From NCBI RefSeq assembly GCF_932294415.1, contig NC_065538.1, positions 15,433,830 to 15,497,829 of the forward strand: a stretch of 64,000 nucleotides of DNA, in the 5' to 3' direction. Source of the DNA: Quercus robur. Lineage: Eukaryota > Streptophyta > Magnoliopsida > Fagales > Fagaceae. Made by a program: the position numbers and the translations under genes. Below, piece after piece: positions 10,382 through 22,418 of the stretch; the stretch's first letter is position 1; each line of letters starts with the position of its first letter. The notes beneath the pieces were generated by a model. That model was not told the origin of the DNA. It searched no databases and saw only the letters and a list, made by a program, of their open reading frames with translations.

Positions 10382-13300
10382 TCATCCCCTATGGGTTGGG
10401 CTTGACCTTGGACATTTTGTGCCTGGGCTGACCCCCCCCCCCCCCCTCGGGTCGCCTTGATTTACATCTTCAGCAAATAGATCCTCAGTATCCTCCGAGG
10501 CGACGGGCATGACAGATGTTTTAGCTTGGTCTTCAACTTTAATGTTGGACACATCCAGGTCAGGGTAGGCCTTCTTAATTTGACGGAGAGCGTCATCAAA
10601 ACCCTCTAGATAAGAGTCTCCTAGCTCGAATAGCAAGGCGTTGGAGTCGCGGTACTCATGTATCGCAACCTCCTTAGCCTGACGGAGCTGGTCCTTCAGG
10701 TCTTGGACCTCCGTATCCTTGTCCTCAAGGGCCTTCTTCACCTCCTCCGTCCTTTGCTCGAGCTCCTTCCACACGTTCTTCGAAAGATCAAACTTTTTCT
10801 CCATTTTGGATTTCTAGTTTTTGAGCTGACTCAGTGAAAGTTCAAATATGTGTACAAACACCCTTGAATGTTTAGACCCCCAAATTACAACTTAACCAAT
10901 TCAAGCATTATGTCAAACAACTAGTGTGCGGAAACTTAACATAAGCTATAATATGGAATTGGAAAAACTATCTAAGCCAAATTAAAAACACAACCCACAG
11001 CAGTTAATAAAAGGCAAAGATAAAAGGGAAGGAAGATGCAAACACAAAGACAACACGCGATGTGTTATCGAAGAGGAAACCGAAGTCCTTGGCGTAAAAC
11101 CTCTCCACCGCCCTCCAAGCGGTAAACAATCCACTAGAAAATGTAGTTGGGATACATGGACAGCAATAGACCCTCCAAGCCTAATCTACCCAATGCATCT
11201 AAGCCCTCCAAGCTTCTTGCTCCAACGAGGTTGCGCCGAACCTTTTTCTTTTCTAGCTTCCCGGATTCTGCTACTAGACCGTAGCATCAACCAATGAAGA
11301 TTGGTTCCTTCCTAACTGCTTCCCAAAAATCCAAACAGCTCTCTCACAGTGATGATTATGGTGAGAACAAGGTTTGGTAAAATGCCTCTCAAGGATTTGA
11401 CAATGGAGAGGAAGAGAGTTGAGGAATTTGAAGAGACTCTAATGTATAGATTGTTGGTGAATCAATCTTGTTTTTCTTTAGGGTTTCTCCCTCAAAAATC
11501 TCTCTGGAAGCTCTCTTACATTCGTGGATAAAAATGGATATTTATACTGGAGTGAGAGAGGAATGTGAAACGTCAGGATTTACAAAACAGGGGTGGCTCG
11601 CGGCTTGACCTCGCGACTTAGTCAAGTCGCGAGATCCAGTCGCGAGATACAGTCGCGAGATAACCGTATGGCCAGTTGTCCTGTTTTGTCCTGTAGTGCT
11701 CCAGCTAGAATGACTGTTCACCTTCCGGCATGCTTGGCACGTGTGCTGCGTTTGGCGGCTAGCAGCTGCGAGTCACCCGCGAGGCCAAGCTGCGAGTCTC
11801 TGTTTTCTTGCACACTCTTGAGCAAACTTCACTCTATCTCACTCACTACCCTTACAACAAACCCACCTAAATACAGGGTAACTAAATGCTGAAATACAAG
11901 CAAATTTGGCACGGAATAAAGCCAATTAGATGGTTGAATAAATTCAACCTTACACTCAGTTCATCCTCCGTCAGCTCTACCTTTGCCCGCACACGCTCCA
12001 AGGCTATCTCATGGTTAAGACACCGTCCCATCAACCCTTTCATGATAATCATGGCCTGAAATACAAAAAATGGGGTTAGATGGAAAGCCAAGTGGAAAGG
12101 ACGGATGGAAAGTCGACGGGCAGGATTACTTGAGCAATTACAAAAAGTCCCGTCTCCTCCATTGCTTTCGTTAAGTGATTACCTAAGTCCTCATAATCCT
12201 TCACCGTTATGATGGATGAAAGCTACTCCAAGGCATATTTGGAGTCTTCGCGGAGGAGGAAGGGTGGCTTCCCCTGACTAGTGGACGAAGCCTTCATAGG
12301 GCCTTTGCCAGCCCCATGCTTTGCTTGGGTGACCGTCTTTTCACCCTCAGCCATTAGCCCTACAACTGGCTCCAACGGGACCTTGGATTTCTTGGGAGGA
12401 CGGTCCCCTTTAGACAACTGCTTCCTTTTTGTGGATGGGTTGCTTAAGCCCGTCCCCTTGGGATCCACATCGTCGGTCCCCTTTTTCTTGGCAACATGTG
12501 CCTTAATCATTTCCCTCCTCTTAGCGCCGTCCATTTTTGTAGAGGTGGACGGATGAAGTTAATTACTAAGATAAAAATCAAAACCATTCAAACAGAATAA
12601 GGACAACGGACTTACATTGGCGAATTCTGGCGTCATATTTGATAGCTGCTAGTGTTGGTTCAGGTCCATCACAATACCAATGGATGGTATCAAGTGTGAC
12701 TAGTTTGGCCCAAGTCCTTTCCTCCGGCTTGGTCTTGGCAAAAATTCTCTTAAGAAAGCTGAACTCCTCAAGTTCAACTTGTGGACGCCGTCGAACTACA
12801 AAGAAGAAGATGGTTAAAAGTGTTGAAGAAATTATAATAAACTAAATGGTTATGTAAAGAGTTCACACACTAGGACGGGTTCATACTGGACGAAGGCAAT
12901 ATGCCCTAAGTCGTGTCGACGGGCATGTGTTCCATGTCTCCTGGACGACACATCCACTCATCACCTTCTAGGAAGAAATAACGACTCTTCCAGTCACTAT
13001 TGGAGTCTAGGGTTTCAAATATAACCTTCAACAACGGACTCCTAGGCACACAACTATATATCCCCCTTGATTTGTCTATTTAATCTAGATGGTAGCAGTG
13101 AAGGAATACCTGCACCGTTAGCTTCCTAGCACCATTTGACATAGCACCGTATAGGACCTCCATTGCTATGAAGACCCTCCAGGCATTTAGGGATACTTGG
13201 TTAACGGATAGGCCTAGGTATTTGAGAAGGTCACGGTGAAGGGAGCTTAGTGGAAATCTAAGTCCTGCCTTCAGCATTTGTTCATACACCCCGACACCTT

Positions 13301-13682
13301 CTACCCCTTTATAGTAGCATTTCTTTGACTTATAGGGTAGACGGATGGGGATGTTATTTGGAATTTGGAAATTGGCCCTAAGAGTGTTGAAGTGTTTCTC
13401 CTTGATGGTGGACCTAAAATCATTCACCGTCCACTCCGGTAGCATGATGAACTCTCTAAGTTCATCAACACCTATGATGAACTTTATTGGTTGTTCCTCG
13501 CCGTCATCAGAAACCTCCTCTGGGCTAGCCATCTCCATATCCTCATTTGTTGAGGACGAGGGAGAGGTGGACAAACTCCTCTCTTCACTTGGACTCTCTT
13601 GGTCTTTGTGACCTGACGAGTATACTTCCTCGTAATCCACCCCATCATGGACAACTGACTGGTTACTTGACGCACTAGACAT
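10382..13682 (-). pseudogene. Antisense spliced gene of Tat Gypsy (PF04195-type protein), decayed
   Basis: Opposite to gag-pol, four exon-like blocks can be read. Exon 1 (13682 to about 12900) has an acidic Ser-rich N-terminus and then the conserved plant 'putative gypsy-type transposon' domain: FNTLRANFQIPNNIPIRLPY, LNAWRVFIAMEVL, and on past a TAA to SRGIYSCVPRSPLL and DWKSRYFFLEGD, ending near a TAG. Exon 2 (12795-12616) is flanked by AG and GTAAGT. Exon 3 (about 12545-12130) is basic, Lys/Ser-rich and ends at GTAATC. Exon 4 begins after CAG at 12055, is cut by a solo LTR (10835-11954), and resumes at 10834 with a coiled coil. Joining the flanks at the CTCAG duplication restores the frame. 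A 15-base poly-C run at 10432-10446 lies near its end. The function in the family is unknown. Confidence 0.75.
10835..11954 (-). mobile_element. Solo LTR, family A (1,120 bp)
   Basis: It begins TGAAAGTTC and ends ...CCTTACA on the plus strand and is bracketed by CTCAG at 10830-10834 and 11955-11959. A TATAAATA box is on the minus strand (11539-11546), so the LTR points leftward and begins TGTAAGG. No coding sequence, primer site or second LTR is present, as expected after LTR-LTR recombination. The copy at 46886-47950 aligns along its whole length (for example GTAAAACCTCTCC and CTAATCTACCCAATGCA), and the window's first 367 bases match its right part. Confidence 0.9.
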
Positions 13683-14195
13683 TGCCTACACGTGACGACA
13701 AAACCTAAGAGTCTGACAGGTCTAGAAGGGGTGACGGGGGTATAAAGTCTAGGAAAATAAAAAGAGTATATCTGAAATAAAAAGAGACGTGAAAAAGAGA
13801 GTACTTACCAAGTTAGTGAGTGAACGGATGAAGGGCGTTGATGACGGATACAGCAACTGAACAGAGTGGTCTTTGACAAGGTTGACGAAAGTGCTCTAAC
13901 AGTGTGTTTCAGCGGAAAGTAGAGAAATGAAAAAAGAAGAGTGTGATATTTATAGAGGAAGTGCACGGAAGATGAAGTGATGCTTTGATCTGAGATAATA
14001 TCCAATGAAAGAGCAACACATGTCATGCGTCATAAATGGTTTCCAAACAACTTGTTAGGGGTGGGCACAGTTCATGACATTCGTATTGAAACCGTCGACC
14101 CACAGGCCTTTGAACCGTTATCCCCTAAACCTTGAACCGTCACCCCATGGGTCCTTCCGCTCAAAGATGACGGACCCATGGGGTGATGGGGCAAC

Positions 14196-14793
14196 TAAAG
14201 AGGGTAAAAATCTAGGTTGACGGATCTCTATGAAATGAGCCTGACGGTTCTACATCTGTGGGCTGATAGAAGACGGGCCCAACTTATGCAAGGTCTGTTA
14301 TGGATGGATCCTGCATAAACGAATGCAACAAGGACGAATCAAGCACCCACGTGGCAGCCAGAAACCCTAATGGGAAATACTTGCGACACACACTTAGCCA
14401 CCATAGAATCCCAAGGTAAATGGAATCCTAGCACAAAGAGGATTTCGAAAGATACGCGCATTAATGAAGATCTTCTCTATAAGGAAATGTCTTGTCCATC
14501 ACGTTTGGGAGTGTTCAAGAGGATTCCTATAAGGAAAAGACTTCTACACTAAGGAAGAGATGTCAACCTTCTACTACTATAAAAGCCCCAATACCCTCAC
14601 AAATCAAGGTACGCATAATTTACCCTTCTCTAGCACTCTAGAGTTGTGAGAATAGTTCTAACTTGACCTTCGGAGGGTATTCAGCCAGCACCACACCGGT
14701 GCTCTCTGTTAGGTCTTCTCTCTTTGCTGTGTAGGTATCGTTACGAGCGTGCGAAGATCATATGGCTCACTGGTGATATTTACATCATCATCA
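14196..14793 (+). repeat. Gypsy 3' LTR
   Basis: It aligns with 3382-3967. Its first bases read TAAAGAGGG where the left copy has TGAAGAGGG, so the terminal TG is mutated. Purine-rich GGGGTGATGGGG at 14180-14191 immediately upstream may be the polypurine tract. It ends ...CATCATCATCA before CTTTA (14794-14798). The two LTRs differ by many scattered substitutions and small indels, which fits an old insertion. Confidence 0.88.
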
Positions 14794-15397
14794 CTTTAGA
14801 TGAACATTTTGTTTACAGCCTAAAAGAAATGTCTTTTATATACATCTTATATATAAAAGGTCTGTTCTTATTTTCTAACAAATTTTTCCCATAAAAAAAA
14901 TGATAGCAATTTCAACTTCAAAATGGTAGCCTAAAATTCAAAAATAGCAGCCTTTTGTACTCTCTCTCTTTCTCAAAAGTGAATAAAATTTTCTTCCCAT
15001 CAAGGAAAGCGAGCTTGTCCAATTGAAATATAAGCCAATCACAATATAAACATTATCAAATAAGTCAAAAAAAAAAATTTTTGAGCTAAAAAGGATAGAA
15101 ATGCTTTATTAGAAACAAAGAAGAATTACATTAAATGGTCCTTTTAAGCCTTTGAAGTCACTCGATTATCATATTCTCAATACCAATCCTACTCCAATCT
15201 ATATTATCATCCTCATTTTCTTTTTGCAGCACATTTGCGATACAATGTAAATTTTCTTCTTCTTGTTATGGCTCTTCTTCATCTAATGGCATTTCATAAA
15301 GGTTTCATGGCTTGGTTTCAATCACAACATTTCATGTGGGATCTTTTATTCCATTAACGTAGTAAACTTGAGTTGCTTGACATGCTAATACAAATGG

Positions 15398-15765
15398 CTA
15401 TACGGTTTTCAACTTTCGTGATGGATTAACAATAGTGGTTCCATGCCGATCTCTCTTATAACCAATTCCTTCATGAGATATATCATACCAATCACATTTA
15501 AACAACACAACTTTGTTCCCTTCAGTATATTGAAGTTCAACAATGTCTGTTAGTTGTCCATAATATGGCACATTGCAACTTTGATCCTCCCCTCTCACAA
15601 TAACTCCATTATTTTGTGTTCTTTTACTTTTATCACATTGATTTGTATGAAATCTGAACCCATTAACATTGTAACCTCGATAAAAAATAACCGCTTTCTC
15701 AAGGTCCTGAGCTAATGAAAGCATATGCCCATCAACTTGCCTTGTATTATATAAGTTGGTGATCT
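15398..15765 (-). pseudogene. CACTA-associated DUF4216 protein fragment
   Basis: The minus-strand frame reads QVDGHMLSLAQDLEKAVIFY, then NVNGFRFHTNQCDKSKRTQN, then YYGQLTDIVELQYTEGNKVV and LFKCDWYDI. These are the recognisable parts of DUF4216, which is found in plant CACTA (En/Spm) transposase-region proteins downstream of TNP2/DUF4218. The piece is about 110-120 residues, shorter than a complete protein, and its upstream exon is not continuous. Its role in transposition is not known in detail. It lies downstream of 16119-16920 in the same orientation, as in other CACTA elements. Confidence 0.85.
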
Positions 15766-16118
15766 ACAATAAAACCTAAATAAGGTTAAACTCAAGTTAT
15801 AGTAGTTAAAATATAAACAAACATACATTTTCAAAACAAATTACTATCTTACTCTTTTTTCAAACCACGCAATAAATTCTTGTCTATGCACCCTATCAAT
15901 GTCAAGAACACCTACATTTGTAAGGATGTTCTTATGTTCTCTGCACACAGTTAAATATCCTAATAAATTTTAATATCATATCATGAGAATATCAAAGAAG
16001 TAATTTTTGTGAAGATCATCTTACTCAACAAATCGGTCAGTGTCGACATAATTTTGAAGGACATAAATTGTTGCTGCATTGTGAATATCATCATTCAACT
16101 CACACCTTATTGCTTTCC

Positions 16119-16920
16119 CTAAATGTCGTCTAGGTGTTGAGAATATGGACAATTGAGAGGTATTAGTACATGCGGAAGTACCTCCATCATAATTTGATTA
16201 AATTTGGTTTCTATTCCATGTAAATAGCGAGAACAAAATGTTAGAAATTCATCTGCTAAATACTTTTCTGCAATAGACCCTTCTGTGTGTGCCTTATTAC
16301 GGACATAACTCTTAAGCTTGTGCAAATAGCTATATTTGAAGGCATAATATGAAATTTTATCAAAAATAAAATACTAGTATGCAATTGTAATTTAGATTAT
16401 AATGAAATTTTGTAAACTTTACCTCTCAACTGGATACATCCATCTGTATTGCACTGGACCTACAACTTTAGCTTCCCAAGATAGGTGAATGGTCAAGTGA
16501 ACCATTACATCAAAGAAAGAAGGTGGAAATTTTTTTTTCTACTTTACAGAGAGTTATTGCAATTTGGATTTCTAGACCATCCAAATCATCCACTCATGAC
16601 ACTTTGGAACACAATTCTTTGAAAAAGTTACTTAACTCAATCAAAGCATCAGATGCTTTTTTAGGTAAAAAGTCACGCACTGCAAGTGGGAGTAATCTTT
16701 CTAGGAAAACATGAAAATCATGAGTCTTCATACCAGAAATTTTTCTCTCCTCAATATTCACACATCGAGATAAATTTGCAGAGTAGCCATCTAGAAATTT
16801 AAGATTTTTTACCAATAAGCATATGACCCTTTCCTCATCATTTGACAGTGTGTAGTAAGTTGGGGGTAGCTTTATCTTCCCATTAACTTCTATGGGGTGG
16901 AGCATGTGTTGTATGACCAT
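16119..16920 (-). pseudogene. CACTA DUF4218 / TNP2 C-terminal region, frameshifted
   Basis: The upstream part (16920-16594) includes KLPPTYYTLSNDEER, GMKTHDFHVFLERLLPLAV and LIELSNFFKELCSK, the usual start of DUF4218. The frame is lost near a T-run at about 16529-16540 and recognisable sequence resumes further on (16325-16119) with LKSYVRNKAHTEGSIAEKYL and EFLTFCSRYLHGIETKFN. It is therefore one gene broken by frameshift and stops. In the family this domain accompanies the TNP2 transposase. Confidence 0.85.
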
Positions 16921-17223
16921 TTATTTTAGATCAAGATGAGTGCTTAAAGAATCCTTCGTTTTATCTTTAATATTCATAATTGTCCCAATCACACTGTCAA
17001 ATATATTTTTTTCAATATGCATCACATCCAAATTGTGACATAACAAAAGTGTTCTCCAATATGGCAATTAAAAAAAAAAATGCTATGCTTCTTCAAATTA
17101 TGAAACTGCCCATGCCCTTCTAGAAATTGCTTTCTCTGGCCAATTTCCAAATATAATTGGCTATAGTGGAATAATTTGTTTTAACTCATCATCACCAGAT
17201 AACCATTTGGCTGCTGTCTTCCC

Positions 17224-18226
17224 TATTGGGGACATATTTTTATGTAATTGGTATATTATTTGACAAAACACACTTTACTTGTATTTGGGTAAATCTAAGT
17301 AGGTTCAAGATGATCATTACAAGTGGTTAAATCGAAGACATGAAGACTACTCAAGAACTGTTCAAGAAAAGTGCAATCTGCAGGTCTCGATACCTTCTCG
17401 ATAGAAGCTCGATCTGTCGAGATTCATTAAAGCTCGACAGATTCCTCGATCGATTGAGCTTACAAGTTTTCAGATTATAGCCAGAAATGTTTTATTCTAA
17501 AAGGCTATTTGTTTATGGGTTTGTATAATCCTTATAGGACTAGGAAAGCCCAAGGTTTGTGTAAACCTATTTGGAATAGGAGAGCCCATTAAACTCCTAT
17601 TTAAAGGAGGTGGAAAAAGAAAAACCTAACCCTAGAGAGCTTCATAAGGTTTTCTTTTTGAAACCATAGCCTCCTTCTACAAAAGAAAGAGTTCTTGTTG
17701 CGTTTCTTGTACGCCTTTGGGTTCTGTAACCAAGCAAAGTCTCTTGCACCAACATTGAAGATCTTATTGGTGTTTCTATGTGAAGTTGCTGCAAATCAAC
17801 TACAACAATCAAAGGGTTGCTATGGAGTTAGTCTCGTACTTGGATTCATGTAAAGGAGTAAGCCGTGTACTGGATTCGCGCATCAAATTGGTTAGTAACA
17901 TACTTGGGAGCCGTGCATCAAGAAGGGGAACTGTCACTACAGAACAAGTCCAATTGGGTATTGGGGTAAGGGTTCAACTGTAGGTTGTGATAATAGTGGA
18001 GTTTCGGGAGTGGTGACCTGAAAATCACCTGGTGGGTTTTTTTTGCCGTTAGGTTTTCCCCATTCGTAAACAAATCACCGTGTTACTTATTTTCTGCTGC
18101 ATAATTAGTTTATTGGTGATTTATTTGTGCTACCACGTTTTTGCATGATAAATTGATTAATTAATAACTTGGCTAATTAATTAATTAAATTCTATCACAA
18201 GGGGTCATTCAGTTTGTGGTTTATCA
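17224..18226 (+). repeat. 5' LTR of gag-only element
   Basis: It aligns throughout with 21372-22413 and ends ...GGTTTATCA just before the primer site. The first bases read TATTGGGGAC where the right LTR has TGTTGGGGAC, a G-to-A change of the terminal TG. CTATTTAAAGGAGG (about 17598) is a probable TATA region. A cluster of TCGA/CTCGAT words occurs at 17385-17460. The right copy holds an extra segment near 22128-22180 that this copy lacks. Confidence 0.88.
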
Positions 18227-18267
18227 AGTGGTATCAGAGCAAGCACACTCTGATTAGGTTTTAATCT

Positions 18268-19176
18268 TTGCTGTGTGATTCATTGACCCCTGTTGTCATG
18301 AAAACTCTTGATTTTTTTGATTTGCATAATCTTATGTTGAATGATGATGATGATATTCAAGATGCCTATTGCAAGCTTTATAATTTTTGTATGAAATCTC
18401 TTGAATGTTCTAGAAAATTAAAAGCTAAATTTAAAAAGGTCAAGCTTGAAAAAGATGATTTGATTGCAAAATTGGATGAAGCTAATAATTTGAATGAAAA
18501 TTTTAAAAATCAAGTTTCATCTTAGGTGGACAAAATTAATAGTTTGGAAAAGCAACTAGTTGAATTTAAAACTGAAGTTGAAAAATTAACTAGTGCCAAA
18601 CTTGTTGTTGAGCCTAACTCAAAAGAAAAAGGCTTTTATATTCTCCCATTTAAAAGGAATAATGAAGAGTTGAAGGCTAATATTGCTAGGATAGACAAAG
18701 GTAAACAATCTGATATTAACGCTGAAGTTTCTAAACCTATGTCTAAAACTCCTCCTAGGTTGAATAAAACTTCTGAATTTACCCCCATTTGTCATCATTG
18801 CCATATTATTGGTTATATTAGGCCAAATTGTCCTAAAATAAGGTCTTTGTCAACCTCTAAGGTTAGACCTCCTTCTAAGAAGCATAGTAGTTCGAAAACT
18901 ACTCATGTTTGTCATCATTGTGGTGCTCCCGGTCACACTCGTCCTAATTGTTTCAAGTTGTTTCCTCATAAGCGGGTGTCCAATAGGTCTCATCCTTTGT
19001 CTAAAGGCTCTACACCTATTCTTGGTGAGTTATTAAAAGTTTTGAGCTTTTTGACTCAATTTCAAGGGAATTCTAATTCCTCTATGTCCTTTAGTAGTCA
19101 TACTAGGACACGTGCATTTTCATCTTCACGGCAAAAAACTCGTGCTGTGTGGGTGATAAAAGATCTTAAGACTTAA
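18268..19176 (+). pseudogene. Gag-like protein with two CCHC zinc knuckles, one in-frame stop
   Basis: The frame opens at 18268 and is crossed by a single TAG at 18523-18525 (CAG expected), then runs to 19176. It has an N-terminal acidic segment, a Lys/Glu/Leu-rich coiled coil (about 18400-18600) and two zinc knuckles: CHHCHIIGYIRPNC near 18791 and CHHCGAPGHTRPNC near 18911. The first has Tyr where the metal-binding His should be (CAT to TAT). The C-terminal end AVWVIKDLK resembles the point where pol would begin in a Copia polyprotein. It would bind element RNA in virus-like particles. Confidence 0.75.
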
Positions 19177-20359
19177 TTGTCTTTCTGTTTGTCCTTTACT
19201 TTAATTCTTTCTATCTAATGTGGGACTCTCTTTGCTAGATTTCTTATCTGCTTTTGGGATCATACTTGTATGCATCTGCACCCTTTTATCATACCTTCAT
19301 GCATATGCATCTTTCTTTCATGCTTTCATGTGTTTAACATATTTTTTTTTTGGTTATTTTTCAGTTTTGCTTTGTTTTGTTTTTCATATAAAATAAAAAA
19401 TAAAAAAAATTGAAAAATCAGAAAAATACAAAAACAGTGTGTGTTTTGTGTACATTGGTACTTGTGTACCTTGGATGGCCATTAAAACAAAATCGTCTAA
19501 ACTTTGTATCATTTGTAGCTTAGATGAGCATCTCTATGCACAACTAAGCAAGTGAGCTTTGTGGCTTGTGTTTGTGATGAGTAAGATTAAGTTGTTACTT
19601 ATACTTAACACTCATATCACTATATTTGACGGGAAGGACTAGAAAATCCTAAGAGAAAGACATAAATAACCATCTCACCACTGTTACCCGCCAATCATAA
19701 TATGACACCTGTATGCTTCGGCATAACAAAAGTACAGTGTCAATGACATTTGTGTGCTCAGGCATAGCAAAATTTGAATGTCAAATATCATTGGGTATTT
19801 CTTTTCTCTCTCTAATATGCCCATGCATGATATGCTTAAAAGAAAAAATATGCAAAGAAAAAAAAAATCAAAAGCAAAAAGATCAAAAATGCTTTAAATA
19901 TGATTACAAGCGTGTATTCTAGGAGATATGGGAGTTATAAGATGTACATCGAAGGTGATTGTCCCCATCAAGCAGTTATGATTGTGTGTGAGTTAAAGTG
20001 ATTTTCTCATATCTCAAATCTTCATAACATGTATACACTTATGCAATCTTGCAACGTTTTTCACACACAACACGCAATATTCTTTGCTATTCTTGATACA
20101 TGTGCAGATACAATGTGATTTGGCCATCACAAGGTTTTACACGTGTTAATCTATGCTTACTAAATTGTCTTGACTTGTTTTTTAAATATAAAATTGGTTA
20201 GATTTGCTGTGTGTGTGTATTTTTTTGGGATCCATGTGCTTAAAATTTTTATTGAGAGATGATTTTGAGAGCTTAATATGTTGATTGGATCATTGGTTGA
20301 GTTGCATGTTGGATTGCATTCATGTCTGTGTTTTTCACATCTCAAAAAACTGGTTTTAA

Positions 20360-20680
20360 AAGCTAGCTCGACACCTCCTCGATACCTTGCTGTCTGTCGA
20401 GCTTCTTCAGCTTTTTCTTATCGCAATCCCGACAGCTCCTCGACACCTGGTGGATCGATCGAGAATGTTTCTACCTCCTCAATAACTTCTCGATACTTGG
20501 TGATCGATCGAGATTTCTCCTACCTCCTCGATAGCTTGTCATCAGCTGGGTCGATTGATTGAGATTCAGTTCTTATGTCTTTGGTTTGTTCCTCGATACC
20601 TTCTCGACACTTGCATCTGTCGACGTTCTGTTCTCTCGACACCTGTCTCGACACCTCTCGATCCATCGAGATCCCCTTGC
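20360..20680. repeat. TCGA-rich degenerate repeats
   Basis: Within the non-coding 3' half of the gag-only element, words such as CCTCGACACC, CTCGATACCTT and GATCGATCGAGA recur every 20-60 bp. Many are palindromic on TCGA. Similar words occur once in each LTR (17385-17460, 21530-21610). I see no coding sense in them. Confidence 0.6.
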
Positions 20681-21371
20681 ATGCATTTCATTTTTTTTTT
20701 TTTTTGCATTTTTTTCTTTGTGTCCATAGCATCTTGTTTTTCTTTTCTTGTAGGTCTATGGCTCCATGTTCTCCTCGTTCCCTCTTTGTCATTTTTCTGT
20801 CTATCTCCTGTCATGTCTTTTGGCTTCTTATGCCCTCTGACAATCGTGTCAAAAAGGAGGAGAAATTTGAGAATTGAATGTCATTCCTCAGGGGGAGTAA
20901 TAAACTTAGGGGGAGAACTTCATGTTAAAAGGAAGAAAGTTTTTGATGTAACTAACTTAGGGGGAGAATTAGTTTGATATACATTGATATTGATATATTC
21001 TTCTTTGTGTTGTGTATCTTTTGGTTTTGTCACCATTTACATACATCATATGTTGATTCTATATTTGATGATGATGTATGTGTTTCACTCTTCATCTCAC
21101 ATGTGTTGTTTCTTTTCTCTCTTTATACACATGTTTCTTGTTTATTTAATTTGTCATTATTTTCCACATGGTACCTTGATGTGTTTTGGTTAGTGCCTTT
21201 CAGGAAGACAAGTTAAAGCCAAGTCAAGATTTTGAACCTTCTTCTTGCAGCAACTTCCAAGGTTCAGATCTTTTAGACTAGGGTTATTTATTCTGTAACC
21301 TTGAGTAGAATATATTCTAGGACATTCGATGTACTCTTGTGGTTTTGTCACGGATTTCCAAAGAGGGAGAT

Positions 21372-22413
21372 TGTTGGGGACATATTTTTATGTAATTGGC
21401 ATATCCTTTGACAAAACACACTTTACTTGTATTTGGGTAAATCTAAGTAGGTTCAAGATAATCATTACAAGTGGTTAAATCGAAGACATCAAGACTACTC
21501 AAGAATTATTCAAGAAAAGTGCAATCTGCAGGTCTCGATACTTGCTCAATAGAAGCTCGATCTGTCGAGATTCATTAAAGCTCGACAGATTCCTCGATCG
21601 ATCGAGCTTACGGGTTTTCAAATTATAGCCAGAAACGTTTTATTCTAAAAGGCTATTTGTTTATGGGTTTGTATAATCCTTATAGGACTAGAAAAGCCTA
21701 AGGTTTGTGTAAACCTATTTGGAATAGGAGAGCCCATTAAACTCCTATTTAAAGGAGGTGGGAAAAAAAAAAAACCTAACCTTAGAGAGCTTCATAAGGT
21801 TTTCTTTTTGAAACCTTACCCTCCTACAGAAGAAAGAGTTCTTGCTGTGTTTCTTGTACGCCTTTGGGTTCTGTAACCAAGCAAAGTCTCTTGCACCAAC
21901 ATTGAAGATCTTATTGGTGTTTCTATGTGAAGTTGCTGTAAATCAACTACAACAATCAAAGGGTTGCTATGGAGTTGGTAACGTACTTGGATTCGTGCAA
22001 AGGAGTAAGCCGCGTACTGGGATCCGCGCATCAAATTGGTTAGTCACGTACTTGGGAGCCATGCATCAAGAAGGGGAATTGTCACTACAAAACAAGTTCA
22101 ATTGGGTATTAGGGTAAGGGTTCAACTGTAGGTTGGTAAGGTACTTGGGATTTCTTTACTTATAACCACTTGTTGTGATAATAGTGGAGTTTCGAGAGTG
22201 GTGACCTGAAAATCACCCGGTGGGGTTTTTCTGCCATTAGGTTTTCGACATTCATAAACAAATCACCATGTTACTTATTTTCCGTGCATAATTAGTTTAT
22301 TGGTGATTTGTTTGTGCTACCATGTTTTTGCATGATAAATTGATTAATTAATAACTTGGTTAATTAATTAATTAAATTCTATCACAAGAGGTCATTCAGT
22401 TTGTGGCTTATCA
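21372..22413 (+). repeat. 3' LTR of gag-only element
   Basis: It starts TGTTGGGGAC directly after a purine-rich tract and ends ...GGCTTATCA before TTCCC. It is near-identical to the left LTR apart from scattered substitutions and an extra segment near 22128-22180. Confidence 0.9.
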
Positions 22414-22418
22414 TTCCC

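Larger units (their letters stand above)
3382..14793 (+). mobile_element. Tat-lineage Ty3/Gypsy LTR retrotransposon, decayed, 11.4 kb
   Basis: The element has two LTRs (3382-3967 and 14196-14793), a CTTTA target duplication, a primer-binding site just inside the left LTR, gag-pol on the plus strand, a second RNase H-like domain before integrase, a tandem-repeat block after pol, and an antisense spliced gene. The second RNase H and the antisense gene both point to the Tat (Ogre/Retand-like) lineage. Gag-pol is broken by many stops and a few frameshifts, so the copy cannot encode its own mobilisation. It is inserted in CACTA sequence and has itself received a solo LTR (10835-11954). Confidence 0.92.
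14799..17223 (-). mobile_element. CACTA element body (left of nested Copia-type element)
   Basis: This stretch holds antisense transposon-coding exons: DUF4216 at 15398-15765, DUF4218 at 16119-16920 and TNP2-derived sequence at about 16930-17218. It belongs with 22419-22782, from which it is separated by a retrotransposon with a TTCCC duplication. About 600 bp at 14799-15395 carries no coding signal that I recognise. Confidence 0.8.
17224..22413 (+). mobile_element. Gag-only Copia-type LTR retrotransposon, 5.2 kb
   Basis: LTRs lie at 17224-18226 and 21372-22413 with the target duplication TTCCC (17219-17223, 22414-22418). The primer-binding site TGGTATCAGAGC (complementary to initiator Met tRNA) starts at 18229. 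AAAGAGGGAGAT before 21372 is a purine-rich tract. Only a gag-like frame with two zinc knuckles is present (18268-19176). About 2.2 kb after it has no protease, integrase or reverse transcriptase, so the element is non-autonomous. The insertion splits a CACTA TNP2 gene. The primer type and LTR style suggest Copia, but without pol that is an inference. Confidence 0.9.

Noticed and set aside
10432..10446. Poly-C run as a biological frameshift in the antisense gene
   Set aside because: A 15-base homopolymer is a common sequencing or assembly error, so no conclusion is drawn from it.
3382..14793. Endogenous virus
   Set aside because: No envelope, movement protein or pararetrovirus-type domains; order and termini fit a Tat-type Gypsy retrotransposon.
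20555..21216. Several overlapping open frames in the gag-only element
   Set aside because: They are Phe/Ser-rich translations of T-rich sequence with no family resemblance or conserved start; they look like chance frames.
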